NCBI RefSeq assembly: GCF_009649815.1
Contig: NZ_WJIC01000005.1
Span: 248,001 to 312,000, forward strand
DNA length: 64,000 nt
Direction of reading: 5' to 3'
Source: Nocardia sp. SYP-A9097
Lineage (GTDB): Bacteria; Actinomycetota; Actinomycetes; Mycobacteriales; Mycobacteriaceae
The translations under genes and the position numbers were made by a program. Below the pieces are notes generated by a model. That model had not been told where the DNA came from. It ran no database searches and worked only from the letters and a program-made list of their open reading frames with translations. Every line of letters starts with the position of its first letter. Positions within the stretch are counted from its first letter, which is position 1. Of this stretch, positions 35,503-43,689 are shown one piece after another.

Positions 35503-36374
35503 CGCAGCCGCTCCCGATACAGCACGCGATCCACCGCATCGGCGTGCGCACTCGCACCGGGCCGGTGAATCACCCTGAGCCGCAACGCGATCGCCTGCGG
35601 TGCCAGGCGCAACCAGGTGACTCCCGGGGTATCGGCCGGAGGTGTCGCGGTGAGCCCGAAACTCGTGCCGGCGGCGACCGCCGCGAGCACGGCGCGATCG
35701 TCTCGAGCCGTGACGGCGATGGCATCGAGGCCGCGCTCACGCAGCAGATCCACCACGGTATCGAAGGCGGGCGGATTCGCCCCGCGCGGTGAGTGAGCGA
35801 AGGTCAGTCCGGTAAGCATGGGCAGCGTGGGTCGCTCGGCGTCCGCGCTGCGATGATCGGCCGGTACCACCAGCCACCGCGGCACCTTGATGACAGGTCC
35901 GATCTCGACACCGTCGACCAGGGCCGGATGCTCGATCACCGCCACCTCACATATCCCGGCCCGCACATCGGCGACGAGATCGACACTGGTCGCGATGGTC
36001 GTGGATACGGCGGTACCCGGTCCGCTCACCGCGCGCAGTGCGGTCACACAACCGGTGACCATCCGGTCGGGCAGCGCCGTGGCCGCACCCCAGGCGACGG
36101 TCCCACGCGCATGGGCAATGCGCTGCGATTCGGCGAGCAGCCGCTCGGCATCATCGACGAGCAGCCGGGCACGCGGAAGTAGCTGCACCCCAGCCGATGT
36201 GAGCATCGCGCCCTGCCGGGTCCGATGAATGAGCTCGACGCCGAGATGCTCCTCGAGCCTGCGCAAACCCTGTGACAGCGGCGGTTGGGTCATATCCAAT
36301 GCGGCCGCCGCCCGACCGAAATGCCCCTCGTCCGCGACGGATACGAAGAAGCGAAGATGGCGGACCAGATCCAT
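35499..36374 (-). CDS. LysR family regulator (AmpR-like position)
   Basis: The 291-aa regulator has an N-terminal winged helix (FVSVADEGHFGRAAAALDMTQPPLSQGLRRLEEHLGVELIHR) and a substrate-binding domain. It is divergent from the beta-lactamase gene at 36541 (166 bp between) and overlaps the downstream serine hydrolase gene by 4 bp. This resembles ampR-ampC arrangements, so it may control both. The inducing ligand is unknown, and no clear T-N11-A pair stands out in the divergent region. Confidence 0.88.
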   Translation of the reverse strand: MDLVRHLRFFVSVADEGHFGRAAAALDMTQPPLSQGLRRLEEHLGVELIHRTRQGAMLTSAGVQLLPRARLLVDDAERLLAESQRIAHARGTVAWGAATALPDRMVTGCVTALRAVSGPGTAVSTTIATSVDLVADVRAGICEVAVIEHPALVDGVEIGPVIKVPRWLVVPADHRSADAERPTLPMLTGLTFAHSPRGANPPAFDTVVDLLRERGLDAIAVTARDDRAVLAAVAAGTSFGLTATPPADTPGVTWLRLAPQAIALRLRVIHRPGASAHADAVDRVLYRERLR

Positions 36375-36540
36375 GCCGCCATTGAACCAGCAGCGTTCCG
36401 GCGAACTCGTCCGGCCGAGGGTCGTCGTCCGGTATCGGGGCGCGAGTGTAGGAGGTGAACTGCGGTGATATCCACTGCGACTCGCCGCCCCGATGGTGCG
36501 CTATTGGCCAGTTCGCCATTGGGGGTGATGAGCTGCGCCG

Positions 36541-37476
36541 GTGAATCCCTCCGTGCTCAGCCACCTGCTTCCGCACCGCCGATTCCTCGCGGCGGTGCTC
36601 GCGGTCGGCGCGTTGACCGTTGCCACCGCCTGCGATGAACAGTCCGATGACACCGCCGCCGCGACGCCCACGACCGCCGTCGATACCCAGCCGTTCGCCG
36701 ACCTCGAGACGAAAGCCGGTGGGCGACTTGGCGTATACGCGATCGATACCGCCACCGGTAAGACCGTCACCTACCGGGACGGTGAACGATTCCCGATCGC
36801 CTCGACCTTCAAGGGCCTGGCCTGCGGCGCGCTGCTGCGCGGTCACCCGCTGTCCTCCGGCTACTTCGATCAGGTAATCCATTATCCGGCAAGCGATCTC
36901 GTCACCTACTCGCCCGAGACCGAGAAGCATGTCGATTCCGGGATGACCGTCACCGAACTGTGCCGGGCGGCAATCACGCTGTCGGACAACACCGCCGGCA
37001 ATCAACTCCTGAAACTGCTGGGCGGCCCGGAAGGTCTCACCGCCGTCATTCGGACCCTCGGCGATCCCATTACCCGACTGGACCGCTGGGAGACCGAACT
37101 GAATACCGCCATCCCGGGTGACGAACGTGACACCACCACTCCGGCCTCGCTCGCCGCCGACTACCGCGCCCTGGTCGTCGGTGACGCACTCGCCGAACCC
37201 GAACGCGCCCAACTGAAATCGTGGCTGCTGGCCAATACCACCGGTGGCAAACGCGTCCGCGCGGCCCTGCCGGCCGATTGGACCATCGCCGACAAAACCG
37301 GCTCCGGGGACTACGGCTCGGCTTCGGACGCGGCCATCGTCTGGCCCCCGAACCACGCGCCCATCGTCATTGTCGTGCAGACCACCAAACCCGACCCGCA
37401 CGCCGAGGGCGACAATGCCCTGATCGCCGATGCCACCCGGCTCGCGATCCAGGCACTCGGCGTGACAGGCCGGTGA
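36541..37476 (+). CDS. bla: class A beta-lactamase (FAR/AST-like)
   Basis: The 311-aa secreted enzyme has an N-terminal hydrophobic signal ([19 protein letters not shown]) that may end in a lipoprotein cysteine, although the -3 residue is Ala rather than Leu. Catalytic motifs are complete: ASTFK (Ser70-x-x-Lys), SDN, ETELN (Glu166) and DKTGSGDYG. The sequence around these motifs resembles the chromosomal enzymes of Nocardia (FAR-1, AST-1). It starts at GTG 36541. It is divergent from the LysR gene, which probably controls it. Confidence 0.92.
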   Translation: MNPSVLSHLLPHRRFLAAVLAVGALTVATACDEQSDDTAAATPTTAVDTQPFADLETKAGGRLGVYAIDTATGKTVTYRDGERFPIASTFKGLACGALLRGHPLSSGYFDQVIHYPASDLVTYSPETEKHVDSGMTVTELCRAAITLSDNTAGNQLLKLLGGPEGLTAVIRTLGDPITRLDRWETELNTAIPGDERDTTTPASLAADYRALVVGDALAEPERAQLKSWLLANTTGGKRVRAALPADWTIADKTGSGDYGSASDAAIVWPPNHAPIVIVVQTTKPDPHAEGDNALIADATRLAIQALGVTGR

Positions 37477-37486
37477 CGGCTGATAC

Positions 37487-38254
37487 TCAGGTGGCGGCTT
37501 CGGCCGCCACGGCCGAACGCTCCACGGTCAGCAGGCTTTCGGTGTGGTGTTCGGCGTAGTACGCCTTCGCGCCACCATTGATGCCGAAGAGTCGCTTGCT
37601 CCAGAGCAGCCAGATGACGGCCGCGAGATTGATCAGCAGCGCGCCCGCGCGCAATACCGTCACCTTCTCGGTCAGCTCGTAGATCTCGAAGGGCAGGAAG
37701 AGGCTGGTGGCGATGACCGCGAAGTATTCGCCCCAGCGCTTGACCAGCCACAGTCCCACGGCCTCGACGATTTGGATTGTGGCATAGGCGAATATGCCCA
37801 CCGCCACCCACACCAGCACCGTCGGGGAGAGCGTGAAGGCGGTATCGATCCAGTGCACGATCTTGGAATGATCCGGATCCCAGCCGATCTGATCGGCCAG
37901 CTGCCGGATCAATGGCAGCTCCTCACCCCACTTGGACCGCCAATGCTCCTGTGAGCCACGGAGTTTGAGCACACCCGCACCCACCAGAATCAGCACCAGC
38001 GCGCGAATCACGCGCTCGGCGGCGAGCAGTCGCATGATGATGCGGTCGCGCAGCAGATGCCCGCGCGGCACCTCGGGCGCATTGTCCGCGGGGCCGTACC
38101 CGCGCGGCTCACCCGGTGCGAAATCACCGCACCGCAGGCAACGCCACGACTCCCCGGCGGGCGTTGTCACATGCAGGCGCGCGGCCAACTCGGGTTCATC
38201 GGGCGCATAGGTCTCATGCCCGCGAAGAGCGCAGGTCCACAGACTGAAGTCCAT
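37487..38254 (-). CDS. DUF2127 membrane protein
   Basis: The 255-aa protein has an N-terminal cysteine-containing segment (WTCALRGHET, WRCLRCGDFAPGEPRGYG) that could bind zinc. Membrane helices follow (RVIRALVLILVGAGVLKL, VLVWVAVGIFAYATIQIVEAVGLWL, YFAVIATSLFLPFEIYELTE, LLINLAAVIWLLW), characteristic of DUF2127. Function unknown. ATG 38254 is preceded at 7 nt by TACGCT, a leaderless-type -10. The gene converges on bla, sharing a hairpin in its last codons. Confidence 0.85.
   Translation of the reverse strand: MDFSLWTCALRGHETYAPDEPELAARLHVTTPAGESWRCLRCGDFAPGEPRGYGPADNAPEVPRGHLLRDRIIMRLLAAERVIRALVLILVGAGVLKLRGSQEHWRSKWGEELPLIRQLADQIGWDPDHSKIVHWIDTAFTLSPTVLVWVAVGIFAYATIQIVEAVGLWLVKRWGEYFAVIATSLFLPFEIYELTEKVTVLRAGALLINLAAVIWLLWSKRLFGINGGAKAYYAEHHTESLLTVERSAVAAEAAT
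37491..37510. terminator. TTCG-tetraloop hairpin shared by convergent genes
   Basis: GTGGCGGC-TTCG-GCCGCCAC is a perfect 8-bp stem with a stable tetraloop. It lies 14 bp after the bla stop and inside the last codons of the DUF2127 gene. Confidence 0.6.
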
Positions 38255-38261
38255 GGGCGCG

Positions 38262-38267
38262 AGCGTA
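38262..38267 (-). promoter_or_regulatory. -10 element of a leaderless promoter for the DUF2127 gene
   Basis: TACGCT on the reverse strand ends 7 nt before ATG 38254; no ribosome site is present. Confidence 0.45.
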
Positions 38268-38279
38268 ACCGGAACGGGT

Positions 38280-39512
38280 TCAGCCCGCCGCGAGGGCGCG
38301 CAGCTGATCGAGGTAGGTGCGGGTGCGCGGATCGCTGGGGAAGCGCTGGATCATCTCGCGCGCGGTCTCCCCGGCAATCCACATGAGCGAGGGGAGTGAA
38401 CGCCGCTTGCCGGTGAAGGCGCGCATACCCTCGTCGAGGGCGAGCTCCAGATTGCGATCGCGCACCGCGACAACCGCGAGCGTCAGATGTGCCTCGGAGA
38501 CCCGCATGGGTTTGCGAACGGTTCCATCGGGGCATGTGGCGGACAGGATGACCTGCCGCGCATAGCTTTCGGCGAGGCGATCGTCCCCGGCGACACGGCA
38601 GCAGTCCATTGCGTAGAAGTCGAGTTTCTGCGGGTCGACCACGAAGTGATTGTCCAAATTGGCCGGATGGTCCAATCTGTCCAGTATTGAACGCCCCTGG
38701 GCGAGTGCGGCTTCCACCTGACGCCGGTCGCCCAGCCGGGCCCAGGCTTTGGCCCGCTGGGCACACAGCTGCACCCCGACGCCGAGGTGCCCGGTATCCG
38801 AGTGCGCGGCCTCGGCGGTCTCGATGGCTCCCCGATAGTTCCCCTGGGTCAGGGCGAACCAGGCAGCCATTTCCGCACCCCAGCCGATGATTTCGGCATG
38901 TTCGGCCTCCTGCCCCAGCGACAGGGCGGCCCGGCGAGTGGCCTCGGCCGCGGTCCGCCAACCCAGGTCGTAATCCACGCAACCGACCAGCAGCGCAACC
39001 CATCCCGCGAGCACGAGCACTTCCCGATGCTGCCCCAGCGTGAGTCGTCCATCCAAGAGCGAGGTGATGCGGCGCAGCCACGCCGTGCCCTCGGAGTGCA
39101 GCTCATGCGGATCCGCGCACGGATACTCCGAGCAGAGCCGGTCCGCGGTAATACGAATGGCGTCCAGGGTCGCCGAGGAGACATCGGACATGCGCAGCCG
39201 CCCGATGAATTCGAGGGTGTCCATCCCTGTGGCAGAGAGCAACTCGTCATCGCGATTGGGCCGGGCCTTGGGAAAGAACGCCGCCGTGACGGTGTCGAAT
39301 GCCGCGGCGATTATGGGGGCGTAGAAATCGTCGGGCCGGGACTCCCCGGATTCCCAGCGCCGCCAGTTGCGCAGAAGTGTGCTGTCGGTTGGCAGATTGT
39401 GGCTCGACTTACCCCGCATGACGCGCACGGCGTCGGCTTGTGACCACCCCCGAGCATCGCGTTCGGCGCGCATTCGGACAGCCCAGACAGGTCGATCATC
39501 GCCAGCGGACAC
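38280..39512 (-). CDS. XRE regulator with long TPR-like C-terminus
   Basis: The roughly 410-aa protein begins with a helix-turn-helix (RAERDARGWSQADAVRVMRG, LLRNWRRWESGESRP). A long all-helical region follows, with repeats of about 35-40 residues (HREVLVLAGWVALLVGCVDYDLG, EIIGWGAEMAAWFALTQGNYRGAIE, QRAKAWARLGDRRQVEAALA), as in many Streptomyces/Nocardia regulators. I use GTG 39512, which gives the common VSAGDDRPVWAVRMRAERD start; ATG 39473 is an alternative. It is divergent from the resolvase-like gene at 39664, an association repeated in actinomycete genomes as far as I recall. Confidence 0.82.
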   Translation of the reverse strand: MSAGDDRPVWAVRMRAERDARGWSQADAVRVMRGKSSHNLPTDSTLLRNWRRWESGESRPDDFYAPIIAAAFDTVTAAFFPKARPNRDDELLSATGMDTLEFIGRLRMSDVSSATLDAIRITADRLCSEYPCADPHELHSEGTAWLRRITSLLDGRLTLGQHREVLVLAGWVALLVGCVDYDLGWRTAAEATRRAALSLGQEAEHAEIIGWGAEMAAWFALTQGNYRGAIETAEAAHSDTGHLGVGVQLCAQRAKAWARLGDRRQVEAALAQGRSILDRLDHPANLDNHFVVDPQKLDFYAMDCCRVAGDDRLAESYARQVILSATCPDGTVRKPMRVSEAHLTLAVVAVRDRNLELALDEGMRAFTGKRRSLPSLMWIAGETAREMIQRFPSDPRTRTYLDQLRALAAG

Positions 39513-39663
39513 GCTCTGTAGTATCCCACTGGTTAACGCTTGGTGGACCCGGATAGGGCATGTGGATGTCAGTAGGTTGACATCTGCAATTGCATCCGCG
39601 AGAACGCCATGCTTATGTCGGGCACACTTCAGGACAGCGATCCCCAATCCAACGGAGGTTCGG

Positions 39664-39969
39664 GTGGAAGCGTTGATCTATGGGTACGTGCGTGACGATT
39701 TGGCCGACGGCCGTAGCGAAGAGCTCGAGGACGCTATGACCAGCCTGGCGCAATCAGCGGGTTTCTGCTTCGCCGCCACGTTCCATGAATCGACCCCCGG
39801 CGACGGCACCGCGTTCGCGGAGTTGACTGCCGAACTCAAGCGTGCCGATGCACACCATGTGGTGGTGCCGTCACTCGATCATCTTGCCGGCCAGACGATT
39901 CCACGCGATTTGCTGATCGCGAAACTGGCCCATGAAGCGGAGGCCGAGATCCTGTCCGTCGAGCACTGA
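39664..39969 (+). CDS. small resolvase-like protein lacking the catalytic serine
   Basis: The 101-aa protein resembles the N-terminal serine-recombinase fold: ALIYGYVRDDLADGRSEELEDAM, FAELTAELKRADAHHVVVPSLDHL, RDLLIAKLAHEAEAEILSV. The serine expected in Y-x-R-x-S is replaced (YVRDD), and there is no DNA-binding domain, so it is probably not a recombinase. GTG 39664 follows GGAGG. It is divergent from the XRE/TPR regulator and may be its partner. Its last 99 bp overlap the 3' end of the opposite-strand acyltransferase gene. Confidence 0.75.
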   Translation: MEALIYGYVRDDLADGRSEELEDAMTSLAQSAGFCFAATFHESTPGDGTAFAELTAELKRADAHHVVVPSLDHLAGQTIPRDLLIAKLAHEAEAEILSVEH

Positions 39970-42537
39970 ATCCCGCGTTCGGCGAACCGGTCGGTTCCGC
40001 AACGAAATTCGCTCGCTGGTGAAGCGCCTGGCCACGGCCAGTAGCTGCGCGGCCGCGATTCCGGCTGCGACCGAGGCGAATAGCGCAAGCATGTGGTGTG
40101 CACCGAACAGCGGATACACCTGCCAATGCAGCAGATACGCGAAGAGCGACGCCTCCGCCAACAGCGCGGTCGTACCGGCGACGAGCGCGGGCACGCGCAC
40201 CGACGGCACCCAGATCAGCAGCAGCAGGCCCGCCAGGACCAGATGCTCACGGCTGGATTCGCCGAAATAGCCGGGCACGGTGAGCAATGCGATCGCGGTG
40301 ATCAGCGCGCGCTGCCGCACTGTCCTGGCCTTGGCCGCCGCCCAGCCCAGGACGAAGAACCACACCGCCAGCGGCGAGAACGGAATATCGTGCGGCGCAT
40401 AGAGATCGAATGACCAGTAGCGGAAGACGAGCGCGCCCGCGAGCACCGCCATGGCGAACCAGAAGGGTGCGCGGCGCTCGAGCGCATCGGCCAGGGGTAG
40501 TCGCAGCAGTAGCGCACCCGCGAGCATGAAGTAGACCGCTACCTCGACGAACCACAGGTGACCGGCGGTGGGACTGTTCTGCGGGCCGAGAATCTTATTG
40601 AGCAACAGGACATTCTGCCAGCGGTAATAGTTGCTGAACGGCAGGGTGAGCGCGACCCACAGGGCGGTCGGTACGGCAATCAGCGCGACCGTACGCAGGG
40701 TCTTTCGAAACCGTTGCGCGGCAGGGGCCGGCGTCACGCCGAAGCGGGCGAAATTGAATCCGGCGACGGCCAGCATCACATGCGCACCACCCCAAAGTAC
40801 GAAAAGTCCTATATGTGAACCCAATACGGTGATGATGCCGATGGCGCGCAGCAGACTCGTGGTATCGAGCGAGCGTCCGAAACGGCGTTTACGCCGGGGG
40901 AGTGACTCCAGTTCGGCCACCGTCATGGTCTGCCAATTCGCCGGAAGTTGCCCGAGCGCCCGATCGAGTTTCACCGACAGCGCCACATAGGTGAGCGAAT
41001 CGCCGCCGAGATCGGCGAAGGTGCTCTCGGGAGTGATTGCGGCCGTGGCGAGTCCGAGTGCCTCCGCGAAGAGCGTCCGCACATTCGCCGACGGAGCGCT
41101 GGGAGCGACCGGTAAGCGACGAATAGTCGGATAGTCCGGTTTTCCGGAGGGCAGTCGTGGAATCTCCGCGACGGTACAGACCCGTACGGCAGAGACCGGC
41201 AGACCGGACAATTGCGCCGCGAGTTGTGCGGCGGCAGTGGAGTCCTCACCCGCCACCGCGACGACCAGCGTCTCCGCGTCATCGGTGCAGCAGACCGAAT
41301 AACCCGCCGCCGCCAATCCGGATTCGATGCGCTGCAGGTCGATTCGGAGACCGAAGATCTTGGCGAACCGGGACCGGCGGCCGATCACCTTGTACAGGCC
41401 GTCCTCGGTGCGGCAGGCCAGATCCCCGGTGCGCAGTTCGGTGAGCCGCGGCCCGAGTGTCAGATCGGCGGGCGATTCGGCGTAGCCCATCATCACATTC
41501 GGGCCGTGGTAGACGAGTTCGGTGCCGCCCTCCTCGACCGGTTCCAGGCTGAAAGATCCACCGGGAACCGGGATTCCGATGCAGTCGGGATGTCGGGTGG
41601 CCAGTCGCGGTGGCAGGTACGCCATCCGCGCGGTGGCCTCGGTCTGCCCGTACATGACATAGAAGCGCCAGCCCGCGCGCTCACCGGCGCGGGCATGGTG
41701 CCGCACCTGATCGGCGGACAATTTGCCGCCCGCCTGGGTGATATAACGCAAGTGCGGCAATGACATTCGCTCGAAACCGACGCGTTCGAGGAGGTCGAAG
41801 GTGTACGGCACGGCCGCGAAAGAGGTTGCCCGATGAGTTCGGAAGTCGTCCCAGAACTCCGGTTCGAGCACCGAGCGGCTTGTCATGAGCAGGCTCGCAC
41901 CGCGCAGCAGATAGCTGTGCACGACCGACAGGCCGTAGCAGTAGAACAGCGGCAGGGTGGTGGCGGCGCGATCGGTCTCCTGGATATCGAGGTACTCGGC
42001 GATGGATTCCGCGTTCGCCAGCAGATTCCGGTAGGACAGTCGCACCAGTTTGGGCGATCCGGTCGAGCCCGAGGTGCTCAGCAGCAGCGCCAGCTCCGGA
42101 TGCAGGGTGTGCGCGGAACCGGTTCGCCGCCACCGTGGTTCGGGGATACCGAGCGAATCGGGCCCCGGCTCGATTGCGCTGTCATCGGATTCGATGACGA
42201 TATCGGGGTCGTACACCCGCAGCATTTCGTCACTGACCGAACCGGTGAGCAGTACCGCGCACCCCGCTTCGAGCGCTCCGAGATATGCCACCAGCGAACC
42301 GATGTCATTGCGGGCGGCCAGTGCGACGAGGCGCCGCACCGGCCCCGGCTCGGTTGCCGAGAATTCGCCATCGCGGGTCTCCGAAACCCGTTCCGTCCCG
42401 AGCTTGTTCGCGAAATCACAGACGAGCGCCGCCAGTTGCGCATAGCTGAGCTCGTGATCCCGGTCACCGATGACTGCTGAACGGTCGCCGAATGCGTTCA
42501 GGTGCGCGGCAATCCGTGGCGAGCTCATTCGGGACAT
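39871..42537 (-). CDS. adenylation-carrier-membrane acyltransferase fusion protein
   Basis: This 888-aa chain contains three parts. An AMP-binding adenylation domain comes first (about 1-470; LLLSTSGSTGSPKLV, YVMYGQTEATARM, VIGRRSRFAKIFGLRID, RLPSGKPDY). A carrier domain with the phosphopantetheine serine follows (FADLGGDSLTYVALS, about 509). The C-terminus is an acyltransferase-3-type membrane domain of about ten helices (559-845; LLRAIGIITVLGSHIG, HVMLAVAGFN). It could activate an acid, load it on its own carrier and transfer it to a membrane or exported acceptor. A predicted IdeR box covers its promoter, implying expression under iron limitation and perhaps a siderophore or envelope role. 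The last 33 codons run antisense to the resolvase-like gene and look unlike the rest. Confidence 0.85.
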   Translation of the reverse strand: MSRMSSPRIAAHLNAFGDRSAVIGDRDHELSYAQLAALVCDFANKLGTERVSETRDGEFSATEPGPVRRLVALAARNDIGSLVAYLGALEAGCAVLLTGSVSDEMLRVYDPDIVIESDDSAIEPGPDSLGIPEPRWRRTGSAHTLHPELALLLSTSGSTGSPKLVRLSYRNLLANAESIAEYLDIQETDRAATTLPLFYCYGLSVVHSYLLRGASLLMTSRSVLEPEFWDDFRTHRATSFAAVPYTFDLLERVGFERMSLPHLRYITQAGGKLSADQVRHHARAGERAGWRFYVMYGQTEATARMAYLPPRLATRHPDCIGIPVPGGSFSLEPVEEGGTELVYHGPNVMMGYAESPADLTLGPRLTELRTGDLACRTEDGLYKVIGRRSRFAKIFGLRIDLQRIESGLAAAGYSVCCTDDAETLVVAVAGEDSTAAAQLAAQLSGLPVSAVRVCTVAEIPRLPSGKPDYPTIRRLPVAPSAPSANVRTLFAEALGLATAAITPESTFADLGGDSLTYVALSVKLDRALGQLPANWQTMTVAELESLPRRKRRFGRSLDTTSLLRAIGIITVLGSHIGLFVLWGGAHVMLAVAGFNFARFGVTPAPAAQRFRKTLRTVALIAVPTALWVALTLPFSNYYRWQNVLLLNKILGPQNSPTAGHLWFVEVAVYFMLAGALLLRLPLADALERRAPFWFAMAVLAGALVFRYWSFDLYAPHDIPFSPLAVWFFVLGWAAAKARTVRQRALITAIALLTVPGYFGESSREHLVLAGLLLLIWVPSVRVPALVAGTTALLAEASLFAYLLHWQVYPLFGAHHMLALFASVAAGIAAAQLLAVARRFTSERISLRNRPVRRTRDSVLDGQDLGLRFMGQFRDQQIAWNRLAGKMIE

Positions 42538-42542
42538 TCTAG

Positions 42543-42561
42543 AGAGGTTAGGCTTACCTCC
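42543..42561 (-). promoter_or_regulatory. IdeR/DtxR-type iron box overlapping the -10 element
   Basis: GGAGGTAAGCCTAACCTCT matches the 19-bp IdeR consensus (TTAGGTTAGSCTAACCTAA) at 14 positions, including the whole AGGTNAGCCTAACCT core except one base. TAACCT within it ends 7 nt before ATG 42537 and fits a -10 hexamer, so bound IdeR-Fe would block transcription. Confidence 0.65.
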
Positions 42562-42596
42562 CGGTAGCGACTCCCTGATGAACCGAAAGTTGACGG

Positions 42597-43490
42597 CTAG
42601 AGACCGAATCCGCCCCGGCCACGCCTGCGCAGGTACTTCTCGAATTCGGCCGCGATGGCATCGCCGTCGATCTTGGCCATGGCCTCATTGAGATCCACCT
42701 CGGCATCGCCGCGCTCCTCGAGCGAGCGGACGTACTCGGCGATCTCCTCATCACCGGTGGTCATCTCATTGACCGCGCCCTCCCACTCCTCGGCCTGTTC
42801 GGGCAGGCCACCGAGCGGAACCTCGACATCGAGGACATCCTCGACCCGATGCAGCAGGGCGATGACCGCCTTGGGATTGGGCGGCTGTGAGACATAGTGC
42901 GGCACCGCGGCCCAGAAGGAAATGGCCGGAACACCCGCGCGCACGCAGGCATCCTGCAGCACTCCGGTAATTCCGGTCGGTCCCTCGTAGCGGGTCTGCT
43001 CCAGGTTGAAGCGCTCCGCGGCTTCCTTGCTATAGGCCGTACCGGTGACCGGAACAGGCCGCGTATGCGGGGTGTCGGCCAGTAATGCGCCGAGGATCAC
43101 CACCGTCGAAACATCGAGCTGCTCCACGAATTCGAGCAGGTCATTGCAGAACGAACGCCACCGCATATTCGGCTCGACGCCGCGCAGCAGCACCACATCG
43201 CGATCACTGCCGGGGGGCGAGCACACCGAGAGCATCGTGGATGGCCAATGGATTTCCCGGGTCACACCGTCGACCTGGCGCACGGTGGGCCGGTTCACCT
43301 GGTAGTCGTAGTAGTCCTCGGAGTCCAGCTCGGCGAGCGGCTGTGCGTCCCAGATCAATTCCAGATGTTCGACGGCTCCGCTCGCCGCATCCGCCGCGTC
43401 GTTCCAGCCTTCGAAAGCGGCGACGAGGATCGGATCCCGCAGCGTAGGCAGGTCCGAATCGGGTGGCACCGGGGGTTCACTGGCGTTCAC
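42597..43490 (-). CDS. PAC2 family protein
   Basis: The 297-aa protein carries the PAC2 (proteasome assembly chaperone 2-like) fold: RDPILVAAFEGWNDAADAASGAV, VVILGALLADTPHTRPVPVTG, GPTGITGVLQDACVRAGVPAISFWAAVPHYVSQPPNPKAV. The C-terminus is acidic and helical, ending in YLRRRGRGGFGL. Related actinobacterial proteins have no proven role here. It is divergent from metH, as I recall for Rv2125 and metH in M. tuberculosis. The start is GTG 43490 with TAAGCT 6 nt upstream, so it is probably leaderless. Confidence 0.87.
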   Translation of the reverse strand: MNASEPPVPPDSDLPTLRDPILVAAFEGWNDAADAASGAVEHLELIWDAQPLAELDSEDYYDYQVNRPTVRQVDGVTREIHWPSTMLSVCSPPGSDRDVVLLRGVEPNMRWRSFCNDLLEFVEQLDVSTVVILGALLADTPHTRPVPVTGTAYSKEAAERFNLEQTRYEGPTGITGVLQDACVRAGVPAISFWAAVPHYVSQPPNPKAVIALLHRVEDVLDVEVPLGGLPEQAEEWEGAVNEMTTGDEEIAEYVRSLEERGDAEVDLNEAMAKIDGDAIAAEFEKYLRRRGRGGFGL

Positions 43491-43496
43491 CCGGTC

Positions 43497-43502
43497 AGCT
43501 TA
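43497..43502 (-). promoter_or_regulatory. -10 element of a leaderless promoter for the PAC2 gene
   Basis: TAAGCT on the reverse strand ends 6 nt before GTG 43490; no ribosome site is present. Confidence 0.45.
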
Positions 43503-43676
43503 GGGGGTAGGGCACTCGGACGCGTCAGCGACGCGCAACCGCGCTGGTCGACGGGGCGTAGGTAGGTGGTGCGGATGTGCTCGGGGAGCACTCCTATGAC
43601 GGCCGACCCGCCGTGCGGCACGCGGGTCACGCAGCTCTCGGGCTGGACCCAGGCCGAGATTGTCCCCGGCTCCCAC

Positions 43677-43682
43677 TACTCT
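43677..43682 (+). promoter_or_regulatory. -10 element of a leaderless promoter for metH
   Basis: TACTCT ends 7 nt before ATG 43690. The 190-bp upstream region shows no cobalamin riboswitch core. Confidence 0.45.
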
Positions 43683-43689
43683 TGAGAAC

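Noticed and set aside
43491..43689. Cobalamin riboswitch upstream of metH
   Set aside because: I looked for the conserved B12-box and kissing-loop segments and found none; the -10 element next to the ATG suggests a leaderless transcript.
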